Shown piece by piece: positions 26,277 to 32,856 of a stretch of 64,000 bases of DNA. Location: contig JAZKBD010000019.1 of NCBI GenBank assembly GCA_040388785.1, positions 1 through 64,000 on the forward strand, read 5' to 3'. The position numbers were made by a program, and so were the translations under genes. The stretch's first letter is position 1. Each line of letters starts with the position of its first letter. Under the pieces are notes generated by a model. It saw only the letters and a list, made by a program, of their open reading frames with translations. It did not search any database and was not told the DNA's origin. The DNA comes from 66-474 sp040388785. Lineage in GTDB: Bacteria > Pseudomonadota > Gammaproteobacteria > Xanthomonadales > Rhodanobacteraceae.

Positions 26277-27395
26277 ATGCACGAGACGCAACCCATGACG
26301 AGAAAGACCATCCTCAATGCCACCCACCGTGCCGCCGGCGCGAAGATGGTGGACTTCGGCGGCTGGGACATGCCGCTCAATTACGGCTCGCAGATCGAAG
26401 AGCACCACGCGGTGCGCCGCGACGCCGGCATGTTCGACGTTTCGCACATGACGGTGGTGGACCTGCGCGGCGCGCGCTGTCGCGAATTCCTGCGGCATCT
26501 GCTGGCCAACGACATCGGCAAGCTGAAGAAGGCTGGCAAGGCACTGTATTCGTGCATGCTCAACGAGCGCGGCGGCGTGATCGACGACCTGATCACCTAC
26601 TTCCTTGCCGAGGATTGGTTTCGCGTGGTCGTGAATGCGGCCACCCGCGACAAGGATCTCGCGTGGATCGAAAAGCAGGCCGCCGCGTTCGACGTGGAGG
26701 TCAGCGAGCGGCCCGAACTCGCGATGATCGCGGTGCAGGGTCCGAATGCGCGGGCGAAGGTGCTGGCGTTGCTCGCCGCGAGCGATCGCGAGCGCGTGGA
26801 AAAGCTGGGCCGTTTTGCCGCCGCCGAAGCGCGCGGTCCGGACGGCATGCCGCTGTTCGTCGCGCGCACCGGCTACACCGGCGAGGATGGTTTCGAGATC
26901 ATCGTGCCGGAACAACATGCGGCGGCACTGTGGAATGCGCTGGCCGCGGCCGGCGTGCACCCGGCGGGTTTGGGTGCGCGCGACACGCTGCGGCTCGAAG
27001 CCGGCATGAATCTTTACGGCCAGGACATGGACGAGGACGTGACGCCATGGGAAGCGGGTCTCGCCTGGACGGTGTCGCTGGACGAGGGGCGCGATTTCAT
27101 CGGCCGCGCGGCGCTGGAAAAGCAGAAGGCATCCGGCGTGCCGCGCGAGCTGATCGGCGTGGTGCTGGACGACAAGGGCGTGCTGCGCCATGGCCAGCGC
27201 GTCGTCACAGGCAAGGGCGACGGCGAAATCCTGTCCGGCATCTTTTCGCCGACGCTGGGCAAGGCCATCGCCTTTGCACGGGTGCCGGCGCGCGCGCGCG
27301 AGGACTTGCGCGTCGATATCCGCGGCCGTGAGCTGCCGCTGCGCGCGGTGAAATACCCCTTCGTCAGGGACGGCCAAGCCTGCGAAGGCATCTGA
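26277..27395 (+). CDS. gcvT: Glycine cleavage system T protein (aminomethyltransferase)
   Basis: 372 residues. Recognisable GcvT features are KMVDFGGWDMPLNYGSQIEE near the N-terminus, GMFDVSHMTVV, the folate-site segment ARTGYTGEDGFEI, and LGARDTLRLEAGMNLYG, which holds the catalytic Asp-Thr neighbourhood. It transfers the aminomethyl group from lipoyl-H protein to tetrahydrofolate, releasing ammonia. An alternative ATG at 26295 (MTRKTIL) matches the usual N-terminus equally well. gcvH follows 98 bases later. gcvP is not in the window. Confidence 0.95.
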   Translation: MHETQPMTRKTILNATHRAAGAKMVDFGGWDMPLNYGSQIEEHHAVRRDAGMFDVSHMTVVDLRGARCREFLRHLLANDIGKLKKAGKALYSCMLNERGGVIDDLITYFLAEDWFRVVVNAATRDKDLAWIEKQAAAFDVEVSERPELAMIAVQGPNARAKVLALLAASDRERVEKLGRFAAAEARGPDGMPLFVARTGYTGEDGFEIIVPEQHAAALWNALAAAGVHPAGLGARDTLRLEAGMNLYGQDMDEDVTPWEAGLAWTVSLDEGRDFIGRAALEKQKASGVPRELIGVVLDDKGVLRHGQRVVTGKGDGEILSGIFSPTLGKAIAFARVPARAREDLRVDIRGRELPLRAVKYPFVRDGQACEGI

Positions 27396-27493
27396 TTCGC
27401 GGCACGGTCGCCGCGATTCGCCGAGGCATCTTTTTCCGGGCCCGTGGACATGGCTAGAATCACGGGTCTCCCGAACAACCAAGGACACGTGTC

Positions 27494-27889
27494 ATGAGCG
27501 AGATTCCCGGTGACCTCAAATTCCAGAAGTCGCACGAATGGGTGCGGATCGAGGAAGACGGGCGTGCACGTGTCGGCATTTCCGATCATGCCCAGGGCTT
27601 GCTGGGTGACCTGGTCTACGTCGAATTGCCCAAGGTCGGCGACAAGGTCGAAGCCGGTGCGGGTTGCGCGGTGGTCGAGTCGGTGAAGGCGGCGTCGGAT
27701 GTGTATGCGCCGGTCAGTGGCGAAATCGTGGAAGTGAATGAAGGGCTCGCCGACAAACCGGAAACCATCAACGAAGATGCATTCGGCGACGGCTGGTTGT
27801 TCATCATCAAGCTTTCCGATCCGGACGAAGTGGATGCGTTGCTCGCTCCCGACGACTACGAAGAGCTGATCGAGAACGACGAAGCTTGA
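27494..27889 (+). CDS. gcvH: Glycine cleavage system H protein
   Basis: 131 residues, the normal length. The lipoylation site is the Lys in VESVKAASDVYAPVSGE, preceded by the conserved KVGDKVEAG. EWVRIEEDGRARVGISDHAQ at the N-terminus is typical. It shuttles the glycine-derived aminomethyl group between GcvP, GcvT and GcvL. An AAGGA ribosome site stands 9 bases before the ATG. A TAGAAT hexamer at about 27454 in the 98-base gap after gcvT could be a promoter -10, so gcvH may have its own start. Confidence 0.95.
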   Translation: MSEIPGDLKFQKSHEWVRIEEDGRARVGISDHAQGLLGDLVYVELPKVGDKVEAGAGCAVVESVKAASDVYAPVSGEIVEVNEGLADKPETINEDAFGDGWLFIIKLSDPDEVDALLAPDDYEELIENDEA

Positions 27890-27893
27890 TTGT

Positions 27894-28005
27894 GCGATCC
27901 ATGATCGCTGCGCCACGGTGCAATTCGAGCAGTGAATTCGTCTCGATCTTGGTTGCGTCAGAACGGCCTTCCATGGCCTGACTTTTTCACAACAGCCGCT
28001 TCGAA
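27894..28005 (+). repeat. Dispersed two-hairpin element, copy A
   Basis: Hairpin 1 pairs GCGATC (27894-27899) with GATCGC (27903-27908). Hairpin 2 pairs GGCC (27965-27968) with GGCC (27975-27978). The arms are separated by exactly 56 bases, as in copies C and D. The tail CACAACAGCCGCTT is shared with copy D. Hairpin 2 here uses GGCC/GGCC where C, D and E use GGGC/GCCC, a compensatory change. It lies directly after gcvH and about 400 bases before metJ, on the same strand. Confidence 0.75.
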
Positions 28006-28342
28006 GTCGGCGCGTTGTGCGCAAAATCGGGTGCTGCGCAAAAAAATTTCGTGCGCCGGTTTGTCCAGCATTCAGCCGGATTCGTCGCGCGCGCGTGCGG
28101 CAAATGCCTGCGAGCGCGACGCCTCGTGCTTTCAGGCGCGCAGCGCCATGTCGCGGCACATGCATCGCATGCAGGCCAGTGTTCATGCGGGTTTGCGCGG
28201 TTGCGCATGTGCAACGCGACAATTCCGTTTGGACGTCTATCCATCCGCCGCTGCGATCGGTTACATGCGCAAGGCGCCGTTCGACCGTCGCGGGGCGCCG
28301 GCGGCGGCGATCGCAAGGGCTTCATTTGCCGCAAAAAATTGA

Positions 28343-28371
28343 TTGACACCATGTTTGCGTGGGGCTAGCTT
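28343..28371 (+). promoter_or_regulatory. Predicted sigma-70 promoter of metJ
   Basis: Perfect -35 TTGACA at 28343-28348, a 17-base spacer and a -10 TAGCTT at 28366-28371. The expected transcription start is near 28378-28380. That is almost on the ATG at 28385 but gives a normal short leader to the ATG at 28403, which favours the latter start for metJ. Confidence 0.6.
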
Positions 28372-28402
28372 TCCGCCCGACGACATGTCGCAAGACGGAA
28401 AC

Positions 28403-28897
28403 ATGCCGACTGCCAAGTACATCAAGCCGTACATCGAGCACGGTTCCAAATCCGAGAAGGTTCGGAAGATCACCGTCTCGATTCCGCTGCATGTACTCCG
28501 GCTGCTTTCCGACGAGCGTACACGTCGTCAAGTGTCCAACCTGCGGCACGCCACGAACAGTGATCTTTTGTGCGAGGCGTTTCTGCATGCGTTCACTGGG
28601 CAACCACTGCCAACTGATGAGGAGCTGAGACGAACCATGGCTACCAAGAAAGCTGCGAAGAAACCCGCCAAGAAGGCGGCCAAGAAGGGTGCACGCAAGT
28701 CCGCCAAGGCGAAAACCGCCACGGCACGCAAGACCGCACGCAAGACGGTGCGGAAGGCCGCGAAGAAATCGGCCAAGAAGCCGGCACGCAAGCGCGCTGC
28801 CAAGAAGACCGCACGCAAGCGCACCGCGAAGAAGGCCGTGATGGCCAAGACCGCGCGCGCCAGCAAGACCAAGCGCGCGAAGAAGGCGAAGAAGTAA
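28403..28897 (+). CDS. metJ: MetJ methionine repressor fused to a histone-H1-like Lys/Ala-rich tail
   Basis: 164 residues from ATG 28403 (170 from ATG 28385). Residues about 5-78 are clearly MetJ: YIKPYIEHGSKSEKVRKITV, then DERTRRQVSNLRHATNSDLL and CEAFLHAFTGQPLP, covering the ribbon-helix-helix DNA-binding fold and the SAM-binding region. E. coli MetJ (105 residues) continues with an acidic helical tail. Here the protein instead runs into about 86 residues of KKAAKK/RKTARK repeats, as in bacterial histone-H1-like proteins. Expected role: SAM-dependent repressor of methionine genes, with an added nonspecific DNA-binding tail. The tail starts with its own in-frame ATG (28637), so a free basic protein could also be made. 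Monocistronic. Confidence 0.85.
   Translation: MPTAKYIKPYIEHGSKSEKVRKITVSIPLHVLRLLSDERTRRQVSNLRHATNSDLLCEAFLHAFTGQPLPTDEELRRTMATKKAAKKPAKKAAKKGARKSAKAKTATARKTARKTVRKAAKKSAKKPARKRAAKKTARKRTAKKAVMAKTARASKTKRAKKAKK
28616..28639 (+). promoter_or_regulatory. Possible internal ribosome site for the histone-like tail of MetJ
   Basis: GATGAGGAG ends about 12 bases before an in-frame ATG at 28637. That ATG begins MATKKAAKKPAKKAAKKG, the usual opening of free-standing histone-H1-like proteins. Spacing is longer than optimal. If used, it would give an 86-residue basic protein (28637-28897) besides full-length MetJ. Confidence 0.35.
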
Positions 28898-29228
28898 GAA
28901 AGTTCGCAACCTGCTTTTGCAACCGTTGCACGTTGTCTTCGACACCATAACCACAAGCCTGCCCTCCCCGCGGCGCCCAGCGCGGGGATGCGGGCAATCC
29001 GCATGACGTTGGCCCCGGTTCTGCCGGGGCTTTCCATTTGCGGGAGTCGTGTCGATGGGCGCCGGTGCCCCGCGCCTCGGCGGCCCGCAAGCACCACTTG
29101 TGTCGATCCGGTCACATCCTGCGCAGATCCGCGATGCAACCTGGCGTGGGCCGGAATGAATGCACGCGGATGGAACGATTCGTGCATGTCCGGGGAACCG
29201 GATATCTCTCTTCGCACAGGTGGGCCGC
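28898..29228 (+). other. 331-base noncoding region after metJ
   Basis: Holds a GC hairpin (CCCCGCG/CGCGGGG near 28957-28987) and the terminator at 29012-29036. The remainder, up to the TonB-like lipoprotein start at 29229, has no credible gene on either strand. Confidence 0.6.
29012..29036 (+). terminator. Rho-independent terminator after metJ
   Basis: GCCCCGG (29012-29018), loop TTCTG, CCGGGGC (29024-29030), then TTTCC. It stands about 115 bases beyond the metJ stop. Confidence 0.6.
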
Positions 29229-30348
29229 ATGATCACTTCCGATTCCCGTCACGACGAACCACGTTCCCCCCAACCCTTCGGCGCGATGCAAGGCCTGACC
29301 CTGGCCGTCGGCATGGCGCTGTTGCTGGCGGGCTGCGGCAAGGGACAAGGTCCCGCATCTTCGGCGCCCGTGACGTCGGCCAAACCCACGGCATCGGTGC
29401 CGGCCGCTTCGGCCCCCGCGGAATTGCCGGCTGCCACGCCTTCATCGGCCAGTTCGGCCGCGCAGGCGCAGGCTGCCGCCCAAGCGAAAGCAAAGCTGTC
29501 CGGCATGAGCGTCGCAGACTTGCTGTCGGCGGCGCGCGATGCGTATGCGCAACATCGGCTGGTGGCGCCGGCCGGCGACAACGCGATGGAATATTACGAA
29601 GCAGTGCTGGCGAAGGATCCGAAGAACCAGGTGGCCAAGGATGCGTTGCGCGAAACCTTCCCGTTCGGCGTTCCGGATGTCGAGAAGGCGATTTCGCAGA
29701 ACAATTTCGCCGAAGCCAATCGCGAGATCGATGTGCTGTCGAAGGCCGATCCGACCAATTACACGTTGACGTTGCTGCGCTCCAAGCTCGATGCGCAGCA
29801 GAAGCTGCAGGCGCGCCAGCAGCAGGAGGCGCAGCAGAAGGCCCAGCACGCGACCGAACTCGCGGCCGCTCAGCAAGCTGCCGCGGCCAAAGCCGCCGCA
29901 GANNNNNNNNNNCCGTGACGCGACGCCTGCTGAGAAAAAGGCGGTCACCAAAGCCGCCGCAGAAAAGGAAACGGCCGCCCGGCTGGCGGCACAGCAGGCC
30001 GCGCAGCAAGCCGCGGCGAAAACTTCGCCGCCGCCGAAGCCGGCTGAAGCGGCGCAACCCAAACCGGCCGGGATCACGCGCGGGGCACAGGTGGTCCAGG
30101 CTGCCGCCGCGCAGTATCCGCTGGCCGCCGCGCGCAACCAGACCTCCGGTTATGCGGTCGTGGAATTCACGGTCTCGCCGACCGGCGCGGTGACCAACGC
30201 GCACGTGATCGATTCATCGCCGCGCCGCGTGTTCGACCAGGCGGCGATCCGCGCGGTCGAGCAATCTTCCTACAAGCCCGCCCTGAAAGACGGCGATCCC
30301 ACCTCTGCGGTGTTGCAGCGCCGCGTCGACTTCAAGTTCGGTGGGTGA
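29229..30348 (+). CDS. TonB-C-terminal-domain lipoprotein, interrupted by an assembly gap
   Basis: Starts at ATG 29229. A lipoprotein signal ends in LLLAGC. A Ser/Pro/Ala-rich linker leads to a helical stretch that looks like a single TPR-type unit (AMEYYEAVLAKDPKNQVAKD). A Gln/Ala coiled region then runs into the N-gap at 29903-29912. The frame after the gap carries a Lys/Ala/Gln-rich segment and a TonB C-terminal domain (YAVVEFTVSPTGAVTNAHVI, FDQAAIRAVEQSSYKP). The two parts are surely one gene of about 370 residues. The domain suggests energy transduction or envelope scaffolding rather than classic TonB, since ExbB/ExbD are not adjacent and the anchor is lipid, not a TM helix. Confidence 0.75.
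29903..29912. other. Assembly gap 1 (10 N)
   Basis: Ten N within the TonB-like lipoprotein gene. A 15-base string CAAAGCCGCCGCAGA occurs just before the gap (29888-29902) and again about 50 bases after it, so the break probably reflects a low-complexity Ala/Lys-coding repeat. Confidence 0.9.
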
Positions 30349-30400
30349 AATAGCGCAGCCTTTGGCTGCGCTATTTCAGGCGCGGCAGGGATGCCGCGCC
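30347..30400 (+). terminator. Two consecutive perfect hairpins downstream of the TonB-like gene
   Basis: A 14-bp perfect stem (30347-30360 with 30364-30377, loop TTT) overlaps the stop codon. It is followed one base later by a 9-bp perfect stem, GGCGCGGCA/TGCCGCGCC (30379-30400). There is no long T-tract. It probably acts as a terminator or mRNA-stabilising structure for the upstream gene. Confidence 0.55.
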
Positions 30401-30560
30401 GGTGTAGCCTCGCCATGGATGGATGCTTGCTCGAAACCTTCTTGCGCGCCGCGTGATTTCAGGTGCCCCATTGGTGCCGTATCGGTGTAGCTGCGTAATG
30501 GACGGATGCCCGCCTAAGCCTTCTCGCGCTTCGCGCGATTTCAGGTGCACCACGGACGTC
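30401..30560 (+). repeat. Degenerate tandem repeat, two copies with about 83-bp period
   Basis: GGTGTAG starts at 30401 and again at 30484. Both copies then share ATGGA-GGATGC, a CCTTCT-GCGC segment and GATTTCAGGTGC. The unit lies between the lipoprotein and the serine hydrolase and encodes nothing recognisable. Confidence 0.65.
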
Positions 30561-30614
30561 GCATCGATGGAACCAGCACAAGAGCGGTTGCTTGCCGGCA
30601 AGCCGGCGCGGCGC

Positions 30615-31910
30615 TCAATGCTTGCGCTTCGCCCGCCGTACACGCCGCGGGCTTGACCTTGCCGGATGATCGGGACGGTCGAGTTCGGCCCAGTCCTCGT
30701 GCGGCAACCCGAGCAGGTCGTCCAGCAGCATCGGCATCAGGCCCGCCGGCGTGTTGCTCTCGCAATTCCACAGCACCACGACGCCGGCGTGGTATTTCGG
30801 GAAGAACCCGATCATCGAGCGATAGCCCTTCACGGCACCGGCGTGGAAGATCAGTGTTTCGCCGGCGTAGTCGTACACGCGCCAACCCAATCCATACGAA
30901 GCATGCTTCACGCGTGCGCGCCGCCAGTTGGAGAACATCCGCTCGCTCGGCGTGTCGATGATCGGCGCGTGCAGCACGTCCAGCAGCGCGTCGGGTAGCA
31001 CCATCGGACGGCCGCCCATTTGCGCGATCAGCCACTGCTCCATGTCGCGAATGCTGGCGTTGACGCCCGCAGCGGGCGGTATGTAGAAGTTGTCATTGGG
31101 TTCGTACGACACCCATTGCTTGCCGTGCTCGTAGTGCGGCCGCGCCCAGCTGCGGCTGTTTTCCAGGCTGTCGCGGCCGTAGCTGGCGGTGGTCATGCCC
31201 AACGGCAGGAACAGGTACTTGTCGACCAGCTGCGAAAAGAATTGCCCGGTCTTGGCGTAGATGACGTCGCCGATCAGCGAGAACGCGATGTTCTGGTAGC
31301 CATAACAGCTGCCGGGATCGCAGGTGAGCGGCACCGTATCCAGTTTGCGTTCCAGTTCCTGGTAGGGCACGCCATTGGAAAGCTGGTTGTCGTAGGCGTT
31401 GTGCGGCAGCCCGATGCTCTGGCTCAGGATGTCGCGCACCGTGGCTTCCTGCGAGGCGTTGGCGTCGCGCAAACTGAAGAACGGCAGCACGCTCGCGAGG
31501 CGCGTGTCCCAGCTCAGTGTTCCCTGACGCACCAGCAAACCCGTGAGCGCGGTGGCGAAGGCCTTGGACAACGACGCCAGCCGGAACACGGTATCCGGCT
31601 GCACCTTGGCACCGGTGTTCGCATCGGCGTAGCCGAGCGTGCGCTCGTAACGCACCTTGTCGTTGACCACCACCGCGGTGGCGAGGCCGGCCGTGCGGTT
31701 CTCCTGGGCGAGCTGATCCAGCCAGTGGTCGTAATCCTTCAGCGCCGCATCCACGCGCGCCGCCGGCAGCATCGACTGGTGCGTACCGGTGTGCACGACG
31801 GCTGGTTCGGGCGGAACCGGATTGCCATGGGTCTGGACGGCGGGTGCGCCCAGCGCAAAACCTGAAACGAGAACGCAGGTGAGTCCTGCACAGAAAGCGG
31901 TTACGCGCAT
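30615..31910 (-). CDS. Exported serine hydrolase, class C beta-lactamase fold
   Basis: 431 residues from ATG 31910, which gives a signal peptide (VTAFCAGLTCVLVSGFALG). A longer frame to 32114 runs into the lemA leader and was rejected. Catalytic motifs of the AmpC/esterase superfamily are present: SLSK (nucleophile and Lys) in RLASLSKAFATAL, YQN in CYGYQNIAF, and HAG in IFHAGAVKGYRS in place of KTG. The superfamily includes D-aminopeptidases, esterases and penicillin-binding-protein-like enzymes. The HxG third motif argues against a true beta-lactamase. Divergent from lemA. Confidence 0.85.
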   Translation of the reverse strand: MRVTAFCAGLTCVLVSGFALGAPAVQTHGNPVPPEPAVVHTGTHQSMLPAARVDAALKDYDHWLDQLAQENRTAGLATAVVVNDKVRYERTLGYADANTGAKVQPDTVFRLASLSKAFATALTGLLVRQGTLSWDTRLASVLPFFSLRDANASQEATVRDILSQSIGLPHNAYDNQLSNGVPYQELERKLDTVPLTCDPGSCYGYQNIAFSLIGDVIYAKTGQFFSQLVDKYLFLPLGMTTASYGRDSLENSRSWARPHYEHGKQWVSYEPNDNFYIPPAAGVNASIRDMEQWLIAQMGGRPMVLPDALLDVLHAPIIDTPSERMFSNWRRARVKHASYGLGWRVYDYAGETLIFHAGAVKGYRSMIGFFPKYHAGVVVLWNCESNTPAGLMPMLLDDLLGLPHEDWAELDRPDHPARSSPRRVRRAKRKH

Positions 31911-31925
31911 GCTATGTCCAAGTGT

Positions 31926-32054
31926 GCGATCATCCCTGATCACCGTATCGTTCAGCTTGGCGGTTGCCGGGACGGTTCCCGCCTGGTCAATACCATTAAG
32001 GTCACCCATGGCCAAGCGTTCCATGGCCTGACTTCCACGACAGCGGCTTCGGCC
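31926..32054 (+). repeat. Dispersed two-hairpin element, copy B (divergent)
   Basis: GCGATC (31926-31931) faces GATCAC (31938-31943) with one mismatch in the stem. The 3' half keeps the conserved GTTCCATGGCCTGACTT (32018-32034) and a related tail GACAGCGGCTT. Spacing between hairpins is longer here (about 66 bases) and the middle differs. It ends 20 bases before the lemA start, on the lemA strand. Confidence 0.6.
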
Positions 32055-32073
32055 GAAACATGAGGAGACGACA

Positions 32074-32664
32074 ATGACGGGTCTGATCATTTTCCTGATC
32101 ATCATCGCCATCATTGTGATTTACCTGATCGCGATCTACAACGGTTTGGTCACTTCGCGCAACGGCTACAAGAACGCGTTCGCGCAAATCGACGTGCAGC
32201 TTACACGTCGCCACGACCTGATTCCCAACCTGGTCGAGACGGCCAAAGGCTATCTTGCGCACGAACGCGAAACGCTGGAAGCCGTCACCGCCGCGCGCAC
32301 CGCGGCGGTGAACGGACTGGCCGCCGCCAAGGCCGCGCCGGGCGATCCGAATGCGATGCAGCAGCTCGCTGGCAGCGAGAACCAGTTGACACAGGCGCTC
32401 GGTCGCCTGTTCGCGGTCAGCGAAGCGTATCCGGATCTGAAAGCTAACCAGAACATGATGCAGTTGTCGGAGGAACTGACCTCCACCGAAAACCGCGTGG
32501 CGTTCGCTCGGCAGGCGTACAACGATTCGGTGATGAACTACAACAACAAGGTGCAGGTATTCCCGTCGTCCTTGATCGCGGGGCCGGCCGGTTTCGCACC
32601 GGCCGAGCAGCTTGCGATCGATGATCCCGCCAAAAGGGAAGCGCCGAAGGTGAGCTTTGCGTAA
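32074..32664 (+). CDS. lemA: LemA family protein
   Basis: 196 residues. One N-terminal membrane helix (IIFLIIIAIIVIYLIAIYNG) is followed by the family motif YKNAFAQIDVQLTRRHDLIPNLVET. A helical bundle follows with AGSENQLTQALGRLFAVSEAYP and the C-terminal FPSSLIA. The N-terminus is expected outside or in the periplasm. The cellular role is poorly known. In many proteobacteria it is paired, as here, with an M48 metalloprotease gene. A strong AGGAG site stands 9 bases before the ATG. Confidence 0.92.
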   Translation: MTGLIIFLIIIAIIVIYLIAIYNGLVTSRNGYKNAFAQIDVQLTRRHDLIPNLVETAKGYLAHERETLEAVTAARTAAVNGLAAAKAAPGDPNAMQQLAGSENQLTQALGRLFAVSEAYPDLKANQNMMQLSEELTSTENRVAFARQAYNDSVMNYNNKVQVFPSSLIAGPAGFAPAEQLAIDDPAKREAPKVSFA

Positions 32665-32856
32665 GTCGCGCCTGCGGCGCTGCAAAGGGTAAGTCGCTCG
32701 CGCTTCGCGCGAGCTGCAAAGGGTGAAGCCGGCGGCTGCGCCGCCTGCAAAGGGTGAGCGAGCGCGTACTCTTGGCGGCTGTTCCTCTTTACCATTTACA
32801 GCGAACGCAGTGAGCGGCTTTACTCTTTGCAGCGAGCGTAGCGAGCGACCCAATCC
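32665..32856 (+). repeat. Cluster of five hairpin-plus-TGCAAAGGGTA units between lemA and the M48 gene
   Basis: Three direct units each hold a different perfect palindrome followed by TGCAAAGGGTA or TGCAAAGGGTG. One example is GCTCGCGC-TT-GCGCGAGC, another GGCGGC-TGC-GCCGCC. Two further units run in the opposite direction (containing CTTTGCAG and ATTTACAG as reverse forms). Units are about 28-34 bases long. The right end reaches the M48 start codon. Such arrays are known as palindromic intergenic repeats. No coding frame crosses it. Confidence 0.75.

Larger units (their letters stand above)
27890..28402 (+). other. 513-base noncoding region between gcvH and metJ
   Basis: The first 115 bases are copy A of the dispersed two-hairpin element. 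The middle is GC-rich with no convincing reading frame on either strand. The 3' end holds a good sigma-70 promoter for metJ (28343-28371). One MetJ-box-like octamer, GGACGTCT, lies at 28231-28238, with only a poor second half-site after it. Confidence 0.7.

Noticed and set aside
24593..27331. 912-residue plus-strand frame across mlaF-mlaE and into gcvT
   Set aside because: Crosses three well-supported genes in wrong frames and has no recognisable domain.
28231..28246. MetJ operator upstream of metJ
   Set aside because: Only one good octamer (GGACGTCT). The adjacent half-site is poor and lies about 100 bases upstream of the promoter, so autoregulation is not supported.
32665..32856. CRISPR-like repeat array
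   Set aside because: The constant part is only about 11 bases, the variable parts are self-complementary palindromes, two units are inverted, and there are no cas genes.
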